This document shows, piece after piece, positions 20,211 to 29,270 of a DNA stretch of 64,000 nucleotides. The notes beneath the pieces are model-generated. The model was not told where the DNA came from. It worked only from the letters and a program-made list of their open reading frames with translations, and did not search any database. Both the position numbers and the translations under genes were made by a program. Within the stretch, counting starts at the first letter, position 1; every line of letters begins with the position of its first letter. Source of the stretch: Kitasatospora paranensis (lineage in GTDB: Bacteria > Actinomycetota > Actinomycetes > Streptomycetales > Streptomycetaceae); assembly GCF_039544005.1 (NCBI RefSeq), contig NZ_BAABKV010000001.1:1364001-1428000 (forward strand), in the 5' to 3' direction.

Positions 20211-20888
20211 TCAGCGCCGGGCGCTCCGGCGGGCGGGCGGGACGATGCGGACCCGCCGGGTGTCGGGCCCCCTCTCCAGGTCGTCGAGCTGCGCGGTGAT
20301 CGTGCGGCGCAGGTCGTCGTCGTCCTCGAAGGCGTGGTCGTGGAAGAGCGTCCAGCCCGTCCACATCAGGTTGGCGCAGACCCGCGCCGGCACCCCGCCC
20401 GTCCGGGCGCCCATGCCGACGAGAGCCACCGAGGCGATGCTGCCCGGCACGGCCGCGTTCTGCCGGTGGACGGCCTGGAACGCGGCAGCGCACGCCAGTG
20501 CCACGTTCAGGGTCTCGCTCACGTTCTGCGCGGACTCCTGCATCGTCGGCGCCGAGATCAGGAACCTCGGCGTGACCGCGCCGGACGGCACGCACACCGC
20601 GCTGCCGACGGGCAGCCGCCCGGCGTGGCCGTCCCGGATCGCCCGCTGCACCCGCAGCTGGATGCCGGCTCCGAGGTGCCGCTTGATGACGGCGTCCAGG
20701 CCACCGTCCATCCGGCCGCGGGAGTTGGTGGGGCTGACCCAGGCGTCCACGTCCTCGTCGAGGATCGATCCCCGACGGATCTCGACGCCCGGGGTGTCGG
20801 CGAAGGCCGCCCGCCAGGCCGCCACCACCGCCGTGTTGACGTCGGCAAGCACCACCCTCAGCGGCACCTGCACGCGGTCCTCGGTCAT
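20211..20888 (-). CDS. Macrodomain protein
   Basis: The protein has 225 residues from ATG 20888. The macrodomain fold is seen in VNTAVVAAW..., SILDEDVDAWVSPTNSRGRMDGG (the ADP-ribose loop with N-S-x-G-x-M-D-G-G), and VALVGMGARTGGVPARVCANLMWTGW (phosphate-binding loop). Macrodomains bind or remove ADP-ribose. The gene is divergent from the glycosylase/ADP-ribosyltransferase fusion that starts 215 bp away, so it is a natural candidate for reversing or limiting that enzyme's modification. This pairing is inferred from position and chemistry only. The asymmetric loop resembles phage-tail/Alc1-like macrodomains more than DarG, but I cannot assign a subfamily. Confidence 0.8.
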   Translation of the reverse strand: MTEDRVQVPLRVVLADVNTAVVAAWRAAFADTPGVEIRRGSILDEDVDAWVSPTNSRGRMDGGLDAVIKRHLGAGIQLRVQRAIRDGHAGRLPVGSAVCVPSGAVTPRFLISAPTMQESAQNVSETLNVALACAAAFQAVHRQNAAVPGSIASVALVGMGARTGGVPARVCANLMWTGWTLFHDHAFEDDDDLRRTITAQLDDLERGPDTRRVRIVPPARRSARR

Positions 20889-21103
20889 GATCCACTCCCC
20901 TTGGTCGTCCGTCCGTTCGGTCGATGACGACGCTAGCCCTCGGCACCGACAACGCCGCGTCAGCGGAGGGACCGTCACCGGGTCTGCGAACCCGGAGCGG
21001 TGTTGTCACTCCCGGCCGATAGGACTGTGGATGCCGCCGGTGGTCGACCAGCCACCGGCCATGCCCTCTCCCGCCGCACGGCTCGACCCCTCGGAGACCC
21101 GCC

Positions 21104-22734
21104 ATGAGCGACGCCAACACCCCTGCCACGCCCGGCCCGAGTGACCCGCTGGCGCTCGCGGAGCTCTTCTCGGGCGGCGGCGAGGCCTGGCTGCCGCTGC
21201 TCAAGCCCGTCATCGAGGCGCAGCCCGACGCCGCTGCCTTCATCGGCCCGGGCCGCGGACCGGACGTCGTGCCCGTCCGCGAACTGACCTTCCAGGCGCT
21301 CAAGCCGCACGCACCGCACCGGTGGAAGGTCGTCGTCTTCGGCCAGAACCCGTACCCCCGGCCGGAGAGCGCCACCGGCATCGCGATGTTCGACAACACC
21401 TTCCACGACTGGAAGGACAGCCAGTTCGGCAGGGTCGTCAGCATCCGCTGCATCATCAAGGCCGCGGCGATGTGGAAGTACGGCATCCCCAAGAAGACGC
21501 CGATCGCCGACGTCCGCACGCTGCTGAAGACGCAGGACACCGTCCAGCCGCCCGAGTGGTTCCAGGCGATGCTGACGCAGGGCGTGCTGCTGCTGAACGC
21601 GGCCCTCACCGCCAGTGCCGACGGGGCCGCCGGGCCGGATCGGCACACCGCCTTCTGGCGACCCGTCGCCGAGCGGATCGTCGAGGAGATCCTCAGCGCC
21701 AAGCAGAACGCCGCCGAGGAGGACCGCGGCGTGGTCTTCGCCTGGTGGGGGCGCATGCACGCAACCTGAAGAAGGTGGTGCTCCGGCTCCAGAAGAAGTA
21801 CCCCGACGTCGACGTCCGGCACATCGACCACCCGAATCCCGCCGCGCAGGGCGACATCTTCTGCGACGGCGACCACTTCGCGACGGTGAACGCGGCTCTC
21901 GCCTCGCTGGGTGCCGACCCGGTCGACTGGCTCCCGAGCAAGGGCTGGAACGCGCTCACCGAGGCCGCCGAGGGGACGGACGGCGGGACGGCCGAGCGCA
22001 TGGGCGCGTTCATCGCGTCCACCATGGAGCTGCACCAGCTGTATCTGGACCGACTCGCCAGCGTCAAGGACGAGGGACTCGAACTCCCGGCGATCACCGG
22101 CGTGTTCGACACTCCGCTGATGGACTTCCGGGATGCTGCCGGCCCGGTCGCCCGGCTGCTTTCCGGGCTGGACCGGCACATCGGGCGGTCGCACGAGTTC
22201 GGCAAGCGGCGGGCGGACGCGGCCGCGGCGGACGGCGGAGCCGGCGGCCTGTCCGCCGACGCGATCGCCGCGCTCCACCTCTACACCTGCGAGTCCGCGT
22301 TCTACCGGGAGATCAACGCCGTGCTCCGCACACCGGACCGGACACGGCTCGTCCCCTACCTCCCGTACCTGCGGCTGCTGTTCTCGGCGGTCTCGCAGCT
22401 CCCGGCCCGCACCGAGCCGCTGTGGCGCGGTGTGTCGCTGGACCTGCGGGCGCAGTACCCGCTCGGACGGACCGTCACCTGGTGGGGCGTGTCCTCGTGC
22501 ACGTCGAAGCTCGGCGTGGCACAGGCGTTCCTCGGCAGCCGCGGCAGGCGGACGCTCTTCGAGGTCAATCCCCTGCGGGCCACGGGCATCCAGCAGTTCT
22601 CCGCGTTCACCGGTGAGGAGGAGTTCATCCTGCTGCCGGGCACGCAGCTCACGGTGACGGACGTGCGAACGGAGCGTGGCGGTCTGACCACCGTAACGCT
22701 GACCGAGCTGGCGGAGCAGACCCTGGTCTCCTGA
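21104..22734 (+). CDS. Uracil-DNA-glycosylase-like / ADP-ribosyltransferase fusion (one-base frame break)
   Basis: About 543 residues when one G is added to the GGGGG run at 21747-21751, which restores FAWWGAHARNLKKVV. Residues about 70-290 follow family 1 uracil-DNA glycosylase: KVVVFGQNPYPRPESATGIA (motif A with Asn where UNG has the catalytic Asp), GVLLLNAALT, and HPNPAAQGD...DHFATVNAAL...PVDW (the HPSPLS loop region). A helical linker leads to an R-S-E ADP-ribosyltransferase domain (about 385-543): YTCESAFYREINAVLR, LWRGVS (Arg), SSCTS (Ser) and an ExE motif in TGEEEFILLPG. It would attach ADP-ribose from NAD to a target; the glycosylase part suggests DNA or a DNA-bound target. It pairs divergently with a macrodomain gene. 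Confidence 0.8.
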
Positions 22735-22745
22735 GCGGTCGGAAT

Positions 22746-22803
22746 CCGGTGCACCGGGTCCTCGCGGCAACATGTCGGTCGCCGTGAGGACCCGGTGCAC
22801 CGG
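22746..22803. terminator. Long hairpin, 23-bp stem
   Basis: The arms 22746-22768 and 22781-22803 pair over 23 bases with one mismatch and a 12-base loop. It starts 12 bases after the stop of the glycosylase/ADP-ribosyltransferase gene and is well placed to end its transcript. Confidence 0.75.
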
Positions 22804-22842
22804 GCCGGTGGCGGATCAGCGGGCGAGGCAGTTCTCCACGGT

Positions 22843-22953
22843 CGGACGCACCCGCGGCAGGTGGAGATCGCCGACGGCCTGCCGCTCGGCCCGAGCATGA
22901 AGGTGCTGAAACGCGAACTGCGCCGCACCGTCGCCCCGGCGCACGAGGCCTGA
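22843..22953 (+). pseudogene. AMP-dependent ligase, C-terminal fragment
   Basis: The frame RTHPRQVEIADGLPLGPSMK, followed by VLKRELRR and ending at TGA 22953, matches the last 35 residues of acyl-CoA synthetase/adenylation enzymes, including the catalytic Lys. Nothing upstream continues this protein; the terminator hairpin lies there. It is therefore a leftover of a lost gene. Confidence 0.55.
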
Positions 22954-22973
22954 GGGACGACCGGCCGCCGCGG

Positions 22974-24275
22974 TCACCCGCCGGTGCGGGCGAGGAGGTC
23001 CTCGACGGTCTGGGCGGGGCGCAGGACTTCGAACCGCACGGTGCCGTCCGCCCCGACGGTGACGCCGTGGACGGCAGGCTCGGGCAGGCTGTTGTAGCCG
23101 AACGGCGTGGTCGCGTAGTAGGCGCCGGTGTCGAGGAGGGCGACGATGTCGCCGGGCTCCAGGAGGGGCAGCGGCCGGGCCCTGGCGACGAGGTCGCCGG
23201 AGAAGCAGCACGGTCCCGCCACGTCCTGGACGGTCGGCTCGCCCTCCTTGGCGGCGCCGGTCGGGCCGTGGGCGCTGATCCGCAGCGGCCACGCGTCCGG
23301 CATGAAGACCGTCCGCGCGGCGACCTGGGCACCGGCGTGCGTGACGGCGATCCGCCGGCCGCCCGAGGTCTTGGTGTACTCCACGAAGGCGGCGGTGAAT
23401 CCGCTCTTGGCCAGCAGCGCGCGGCCGAACTCGGTGATCACCCGGTAGCCACCGTCGAACAGGACGGGCGCCCGGGCCCGCAGCCGGTCCACGTACGCGT
23501 CGAAGCCCGGGTCCGCCGTGTCGCCGGTGAAGTCGACCGGCAGACCGCCGCCGATGTCGATGCCCACCACCTGGCGCCGGCCGGCCGCGGAGTCGACCTG
23601 CTCGGCGAAGGCGACGGCCCTGGCCACGCCTTCGGCCATCAGGTCGAGCGTGCAGCCCTGCGATCCCACGTGCACATGGACCCAGGTGAGCCAGGGCCGG
23701 TCCCGGTAGGCGCGCAGCAGGAGCTCCGCGTTCCCCGGGTCCGCCAGCGGGATGCCGAACTTCGAGGTCGCGGTGGCGGTGCTGGTGGCCCCGATCGAGC
23801 CGCTCCCGACCTGGGGATTGAGGCGGACGCCGATCCGGGAGCGGGAGCCGCGGTCGTCGAGGAGCGCGTCGATCCGGGAGAGCTCCTGGAGGTTGTCCGC
23901 GTTCACGGCGACGCCGAGGTCCAGGGCGTGGCGGAGCTCCCTGCGGGTCTTGGCCGGGGAGTCGAGGACGATCCGGTCGGGGGCGAAGCCGGCGGCCAGG
24001 GCCTGCGCCAGCTCGCCGGGGCTCGCCACCTCGCAGCCCATGCCGTGGCCGCGCAGGCGCTCCAGGACGGGGACGAGGCAGTTCGCCTTGGCCGCGAAGG
24101 TGTGCAGCACGTCGACCCCGTCCGGGAACGCGCGGTGCAGGGCCGCGACGTTCGCCGCCACGGCGTCGAGGTCGACGAAGGCTGCCAGCAGCGCGTCCTC
24201 GGGGTCGAGGAGCCTGGCCCGCACGGCCGCGCGGAGCACGAGTTCGCGCCGCTCGGCCGCCTGGGGACGGGTCAT
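22974..24275 (-). CDS. Y4yA-family PLP-dependent decarboxylase-like protein
   Basis: The protein has 433 residues from ATG 24275 (GGAAGG ribosome-binding site 7 bases upstream). It has the fold of ornithine/diaminopimelate decarboxylases: TFAAKANCLVPVLERL with the PLP Lys, VHVHVGSQGC (PLP phosphate region), GIDIGGGLPVDF, EFGRALLAKSGFTA and the active-site Cys in DVAGPCCFSGDL. I recognise the whole pattern as the Y4yA family, related to SbnH and LysA. The exact substrate is unknown. It stands at the edge of the peptide cluster and might supply or trim an amino acid building block, but no overlap with cluster operons is seen. Confidence 0.8.
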   Translation of the reverse strand: MTRPQAAERRELVLRAAVRARLLDPEDALLAAFVDLDAVAANVAALHRAFPDGVDVLHTFAAKANCLVPVLERLRGHGMGCEVASPGELAQALAAGFAPDRIVLDSPAKTRRELRHALDLGVAVNADNLQELSRIDALLDDRGSRSRIGVRLNPQVGSGSIGATSTATATSKFGIPLADPGNAELLLRAYRDRPWLTWVHVHVGSQGCTLDLMAEGVARAVAFAEQVDSAAGRRQVVGIDIGGGLPVDFTGDTADPGFDAYVDRLRARAPVLFDGGYRVITEFGRALLAKSGFTAAFVEYTKTSGGRRIAVTHAGAQVAARTVFMPDAWPLRISAHGPTGAAKEGEPTVQDVAGPCCFSGDLVARARPLPLLEPGDIVALLDTGAYYATTPFGYNSLPEPAVHGVTVGADGTVRFEVLRPAQTVEDLLARTGG

Positions 24276-24776
24276 GGGCACACCTTCCGGAGGGTCGTCG
24301 GTGATGCTCCCGGGCACCCCGGGCGGTACGACCAGGGTGCCCGCCGGTGCGCCGCTGTGTCGTCGTCCGGGGATCCCGGGTGTGGCGGGCCGCCGTGCGG
24401 GGCCGGCCGGCCGACCGAGCCGCGCCTCCGGGGTACCTCCGGCAAGCCGCGACCCCGGGGTCCGTCCGACGGTTCCCGGCCGCCGGGCACGGTGCCGATC
24501 GGCTCGTACACGGCGGGCCCTTGCCGCGGGCGGGCCGGGCCGCAGCCCGTCGTGGCGCCGCCCAGATCATGGGGGCGGTCTACCCGGGCCGTGCGGAAAC
24601 GCGCCGGAACATGGGTAGGGCGCCCTGATGCCCGGCCGGACACCGGTCGGGAACATCGCCGTGGGACGACGGCCGGGCCATGTGGGGAGGGCCGCCGGCG
24701 GACTCTCGCGGGGCGATCGGGCCCCGGCCCGCCCGCGAGCCGGATCAGCGCGACCGACACCCCTTTGGAGGAGTCC
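24276..24776. other. Intergenic region between decarboxylase and SARP genes
   Basis: These 500 bp lie between divergent genes. A 9-bp inverted repeat (CGGGCACCC at 24311 and GGGTGCCCG at 24335) sits 36 bp upstream of the decarboxylase start and could be an operator. A possible -10 (TAGGGC near 24616) precedes the SARP gene. No convincing reading frame is seen. Confidence 0.4.
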
Positions 24777-26684
24777 GTGGATCAGCGACGGCGCGGCACC
24801 GTTCGGTTCTCTGTTCTCGGCCGCCTTCAGGTCGACGTCGCGGGCCGGCCGGTGCCCCTGGGGCCGCTCAAGCAGCGGCTGGTGCTCGCCATGCTGCTCT
24901 CCCGCCCCAACCGGCCGGTCTCCTCCGGCCTGCTGACGGAGGTGGTGTGGCAGGACGAGCCGCCGAGAACGGCCCGCAAGAACCTGCAGGTCTACGTCTC
25001 GGCCCTGCGCAAACTGCTCGGGGGCCGGGGCGACGGCGAGGGCGGTGCGGACGGTGCGGGGGACGGGGCGCGGATCGTCCACGACTGCGGCGGGTACCGG
25101 CTGCACCTGGAGCGGTCGGAGCTCGACGCACTGCACTTCCAGGATCTCGCCCAGGCCGGCCGGGCCGCCCGATCCGCCGGTGAGCTCGACTCGGCGGCCG
25201 ACCTGTTGAGACGGGCCCTGGACCTGTGGCGGGGCGAGCCGTTCGCCGATCTGCGCAGCTCGCCGCTGGTCAGAGCGGCCGCCGAGCAGCTGGAGGAGCG
25301 CCGCCTCGGCGGCTACGAGGACTGGGCCGAGGCCGAGCTGGGGCGGGGCGGGATCGCCGCCTCGGTCGCGGAGGCGGTCGGCGACCTGATCGAGCAGCAT
25401 CCGCTGCGCGAGCGGCTCCAGGCGGCCCGGATGAACGCGCTGCACCTGATGGGCCGCCAGTCCGAGGCGTTGTCCGGCTACGACCGCTACCGCCAGTTGC
25501 TGGCGAGGGAGCTGGGCCTGGCACCGAGCCCGGCGCTGGAGACGCAGTACCGCTCGATCCTGACCGCCGGACGCTCCGGGCCCGCCGCCGGGGCGGGCGG
25601 AGCGGCGGCCGGGCCGGCGCGGACGGTGCTGCCGCCCGACACCGCGGACTTCACCGGCCGGGCGGAGCAGCTGCGCGAGCTGACGGACGTGCTCGGCGGG
25701 GGCGGGCGGGTGGCCGTCCTGGTGGGGCCGACGGGGATCGGCAAGACGGCCCTGGCCGTCCGGGTCGCCCATCTGCTCCGGGCGGAGTTCCCGGACGGAC
25801 GGCTGCTGGTGCGGTCACGCGCCGCGGACGGCTCGCCGAGACCGTGGGAGGCCGTGCTGGCCGACCTCGGCCGACTGGCCGGCCTGGTGGACCGGCCCGC
25901 CGAGGATCCGTGCCGGGCACTCGGGCGCTGGCACGGCTGGCTCGCCGACCGCCGGGTCCTGCTCGTCCTCGACGACGCGCCGGACGAGGCGGTCATCCGC
26001 GTACTGCTGCCGGCCGGCGGCAGCAGCGCGGCCGTGGTGACCTCGCGCGCCCAACTCGCCGGCCTGGCACCGGTGCACCGGGTGGAGCCGCCGCCGTACT
26101 CGCCGGCCGAGGCGCTGGAACTGCTGGGCCGGATCATTGGGCGCCGCCGCCTGGAGGGCGACCGCGCGGCCGCGGAGGAGATCGTCGCCGCGAGCGGGAT
26201 GCTGCCGCTCGCCGTCCGGGCGAGCGGGCTGAAGCTGGCCGTGCTGCGGCACCTGCCGCTGCGCGAGTACGCCGCCCGGCTGGCCGACCCGCGGATGGTG
26301 CTCGACGAGCTCGCCGCGGGCGACGTGGCCGTCCGGCCCCGGCTGGCGCTCGGCTGGCGGGATCTGACGCCGGCGCACCGGACGGCGCTGCTGCGGCTCG
26401 GACAGCTGCCGCTGGCCCGGCCGTTCACACTCGCCGAGGCCGCCGCGGCGCTGGGCTGCGGCGAGGACTCCGCGCTGCGGGCGCTGGAGGCGCTGATCGC
26501 CACCGGGGTGGTCACGTCGCCGCTCGACGAGGTGACCGCGCACCGCGCGGTCTACGCCCTGCCCCGGCTCGTCCAGCTCTATGCGCGGGAACGTGCGCCG
26601 CAGGGGCCGCCGCCGTCCGCCGGGCCGCCGCGCCGGGCCACGAGAGGGCCGTCGGTGCGATGGCCGGCGGGCGCACGGGCCTGA
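24777..26684 (+). CDS. SARP-family transcriptional activator with NB-ARC domain
   Basis: The protein has 635 residues. GTG 24777 follows GGAGGAG at 7 bases; the upstream open frame lacks homology. Residues 10-105 are the OmpR-like DNA-binding domain of SARPs (VRFSVLGRLQVDVAGRPVPL, RTARKNLQVYVSALRKLL). Residues 110-260 are the bacterial transcriptional activation domain (DSAADLLRRALDLWRGEPFADL, RLGGYEDWAEAELGRG). An NB-ARC-like ATPase follows with Walker A GPTGIGKT near residue 316 and Walker B VLLVLDDAPDE. It lacks the TPR tail of AfsR. SARPs bind direct repeats spaced 11 bp next to the -35 region; such sites occur at three promoters of the cluster downstream. Confidence 0.9.
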   Translation: MDQRRRGTVRFSVLGRLQVDVAGRPVPLGPLKQRLVLAMLLSRPNRPVSSGLLTEVVWQDEPPRTARKNLQVYVSALRKLLGGRGDGEGGADGAGDGARIVHDCGGYRLHLERSELDALHFQDLAQAGRAARSAGELDSAADLLRRALDLWRGEPFADLRSSPLVRAAAEQLEERRLGGYEDWAEAELGRGGIAASVAEAVGDLIEQHPLRERLQAARMNALHLMGRQSEALSGYDRYRQLLARELGLAPSPALETQYRSILTAGRSGPAAGAGGAAAGPARTVLPPDTADFTGRAEQLRELTDVLGGGGRVAVLVGPTGIGKTALAVRVAHLLRAEFPDGRLLVRSRAADGSPRPWEAVLADLGRLAGLVDRPAEDPCRALGRWHGWLADRRVLLVLDDAPDEAVIRVLLPAGGSSAAVVTSRAQLAGLAPVHRVEPPPYSPAEALELLGRIIGRRRLEGDRAAAEEIVAASGMLPLAVRASGLKLAVLRHLPLREYAARLADPRMVLDELAAGDVAVRPRLALGWRDLTPAHRTALLRLGQLPLARPFTLAEAAAALGCGEDSALRALEALIATGVVTSPLDEVTAHRAVYALPRLVQLYARERAPQGPPPSAGPPRRATRGPSVRWPAGARA

Positions 26685-26788
26685 GCCCGTCTGCCCCGCA
26701 GGGCCCGGACGACCGGAGCCCGTCCGGGCGCCCGACGACGCCGCGCACGGCGTGCCGATACCGCGCCGACCCCAGAACTCGGGGTGGA

Positions 26789-27139
26789 TCAGGGGTGCGA
26801 CAGCTGGATCGGGCCGGCGTAGGCGGGCCGGGCGATCGGACGGGTGCGGTGGAGGGCCCCCATCAGCACGGCGCCGCCGGAGACCATGGCGGCGGTGCCC
26901 GCCAGGGCCATCGCGACGTACGCCAGGTGGCTGTGCCAGTCCCAGAGCAGCGCGTCCCAGGCCGCGATCGCGGTGGCGGCCGCCGAGGAGACCAGGGCGA
27001 TCCGTACGGGCAGCGTCCACCGGGCCGAGAGCGCCGCGGCGGCCAGGCCGAGAAGTGCGGCCGGGACGACCGTGACGAGAACGGCGAGGACGGTGAGCAC
27101 GAGGGCGGCGATCAGAAGGACCGGCAGAAAGAGGATCAC
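26789..27139 (-). CDS. Small integral membrane protein
   Basis: 116 residues with three hydrophobic segments (ILFLPVLLIAALVLTVLAVL; VPAALLGLAAAALSA; YVAMALAGTAAMVSGGAVLM) and a short polar tail. The family is not recognised. Its promoter region contains a perfect TTGAAC-GT-GTTCAA palindrome, so expression is probably repressed by a TetR-type or similar dimeric protein. It is monocistronic. Confidence 0.6.
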   Translation of the reverse strand: MILFLPVLLIAALVLTVLAVLVTVVPAALLGLAAAALSARWTLPVRIALVSSAAATAIAAWDALLWDWHSHLAYVAMALAGTAAMVSGGAVLMGALHRTRPIARPAYAGPIQLSHP

Positions 27140-27443
27140 GTCTTGCTCCTGTGGACCGACGGGTGCGGCGACATGGCGAGCCGCCCAGGGCGTCGGGCGG
27201 TCCGGCGTCCCGTGCGCAGGGGCCGGACGTGTCCGCCGGCCCTCGCGTCATCCTCATTCTGACAGGGAATTTGAACGTGTTCAACACCGGGCGGGTGCGG
27301 CGGGACTCTCCGACGACCACGGGGAGATGAGGGAGGGTCGGACGACCGGAGACCGCCACCGCCGCCACCGTGAAGAACCCGCCCTCGGTCCCGCGTGACC
27401 GCACCCCCGCTCGGCCCACCGGCAGCCTGTCACCGGCCGGGCC
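27140..27443. other. Intergenic region with promoter and operator-like palindrome
   Basis: About 300 bp without a supported gene. It contains the palindrome at 27271-27284 and the promoter of the small membrane protein; otherwise nothing is recognised. Confidence 0.5.
27252..27284 (-). promoter_or_regulatory. Promoter with TTGAAC-n2-GTTCAA operator
   Basis: On the minus strand TTGAAC acts as a good -35, followed after 17 bases by CAGAAT as -10. The -35 is one arm of a perfect 6-2-6 palindrome (27271-27284). Such palindromes are typical TetR-family operators. No TetR gene is in the window near it. Confidence 0.5.
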
Positions 27444-28507
27444 TCAGGGGAGTGTCACCACCTGCGCGCAGTAGCCGAGCCCCGAGCCGAAGCCCATGAG
27501 CAGGGCCGGGCGGCCCGACAGGTCTCCCCGGCCAGCAGCGACTCCAGGGCGAGCGGGATCGAGGCGGCGGAGGTGTTGCCGGTCTCGACGATGTCCCGCG
27601 CCACCCGGACGTGGTCCGGCAGGGCGAGCGCGGTCGCCAGGGACTCGACCATCCGCAGGTTGGCCTGGTGCGGGACGAACGCGGCGAGGTCCTCGCGGGC
27701 CAGGCCGGCCCGGGCCAGGGCACCGACCGCGACCTCGGGCATGGCGCCGGCCACCCAGTGCAGCACCTCCGGCCCGCGCATCCGCAGGTGGCGGTCCCCG
27801 CCCTCCGGCCCGTCCGGTCCCCCGGGCCCGGCGGGTCCGTCGGGTCCGTCGGGTCCGTCGGGTCCGTCGGGTCCGTCGGGTCCGCAACTCCAGGCGTCGG
27901 GCTGGGCGATGGCGTCGGCGCCGGAGGGATCGCTGCCCCACACGGCGGGCCGCACACCGGGCTCCCGCGCCGCCGAGACCACCACGGCCCCGGCGCCGTC
28001 GCCGAAGATGAACGCCGTGGAACGGTCGGCCGGGTCGACGATGTCGGACATCCGCTCGGCACCGACCACGACCACGTGGTCGGCGCTGCCGGAGGCGACC
28101 AGGGCGCGGGCGAGCTCCAGCGCGTGGCAGAACCCGGCGCAGGCCGCCGACACGTCGAAGGCCGCGCCGTCGAAGCCGTCCAGCAGCGCGGCCACCCTGG
28201 CGGCCAGCGGCGGCGCCTGGAACAGGTAGGACATGGTGGCCGCGACGACAACCCCGACCTGGTCGGCGGCCACGCCGGCGGCCGCCAACGCCTTCTCGAC
28301 TGCGGCCGCCGCCATCACCTCCAGCGTCTCGTCGGGCTGGGCGAAGCGCCGGGAGGTGATCCCCGTCCGGCGCCGGATCCACGCGTCCGAGGAGTCGACG
28401 TGCCGGCAGACCTCCTCGTTGGTGACGACGCGGCGCGGGCGGTAGCCGCCGACCCCGGTGATCGTCGCGTGCCGGACGGCCTCTCCGGTGCGGGTGGGCT
28501 CGGACAT
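27444..28507 (-). CDS. 3-oxoacyl-ACP synthase III (FabH) family protein with collagen-like insert (one-base frame break)
   Basis: About 354 residues from ATG 28507. The KAS III catalytic triad is complete: Cys in DVSAACAGFCHAL, His in FVPHQANLRM and Asn in IVETGNTSAASI. The last 30 residues (LSGRPALLMGFGSGLGYCAQ) come into frame if one C is added to CCCC at 27526-27529. Between the two core repeats there is an unusual Gly-Pro-Asp-rich insert (about residues 205-230) encoded by a 9-bp tandem repeat. It is the last gene of the operon LLM oxygenase - flavin reductase - KAS III that runs leftward from the divergent SARP-type promoter. It may condense or transfer an acyl group during peptide assembly. 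Confidence 0.85.
27833..27886 (-). repeat. 9-bp tandem repeat in the KAS III gene
   Basis: Five perfect GGGTCCGTC units and a partial sixth encode (Gly-Pro-Asp)n. The repeat keeps the frame; its copy number could vary. Confidence 0.9.
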
Positions 28508-28707
28508 CGGTGTTCCTCTCGTCGGGTGTACCTGGGACCGGACCGGATCCGGTGGCGCATCGGGCGACTCGCCCCGACGCGGCACCAGGCCTTCTCCCTC
28601 GGATCCCGGCGTGCCCGGCGAGATCCGGAGGAGAGGGCCCAGGGCCTCGCTTCCGGATCGGGCGCCCAACGCCGCGCGCTGGTCCGACAAGATCCGGCAG
28701 AGAGGCC

Positions 28708-29270
28708 CTAGCCGGCGAGTCTTCGGTACCTGCCGGCGTGGAAGACCAGCGGCGGGACGTGCGGATCGATGCCCGTGACGTGCACCCGCAGCAGCACGAT
28801 CCGGTGGTCGCCGGCACCGATCTCCTGCTCGACGGAGCAGTCGAACCAGGCGCCGGCGCCGCCGAGCAGCACCGCCCCTCGTCCGTCCGGTGCCACTCCA
28901 GGCCGGCGAAGCGCGGCTCGGCGCCGCGCGTGGCGAGCTGCCGGCTCGCGCCTTCCTGCGTGCCGCCCAGCACGCTGACGCCGAGGCGGTGGGCCCGGCG
29001 CAGCCGCGGCCAGGTGGTCGAGGTGAGCGCGGCGCAGACGGAGACCAGCGGCGGGTCCAGCGACACCGGGACGAAGGAGGAGGCCGTCATGCCGACCGGT
29101 TCGCCGTCGACCAGGGCCGCCAGCGCGGTCACGCCGGTCGGGAAGGCCCCGAACACCCGGCGCAGCGCGAGCGGGTCGAGGTTCCGCGCCAGGGCCGGCG
29201 CGTGGCCGGTCGGGAGGTCGGCGGGTGCGCCGGGGCCGCCGGCGAGCCCCGCTCCGGTGGCGGCGCTCAC
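28708..29270 (-). CDS. Flavin reductase, DIM6/NTAB family (one-base frame break)
   Basis: About 187 residues. The GTG start overlaps the stop of the LLM gene (GTGA). The FMN-binding split barrel is clear: RRVFGAFPTGVTALAALVDG, GMTASSFVPVSLDPPLVSVC and, after adding one C to CCCC at 28875-28878, GAVLLGGAGAWFDCSVEQEI and GDHRIVLLRVHVTGI. Such proteins make FMNH2 from NAD(P)H for a partner monooxygenase; the partner is plainly the coupled LLM enzyme. Confidence 0.85.
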
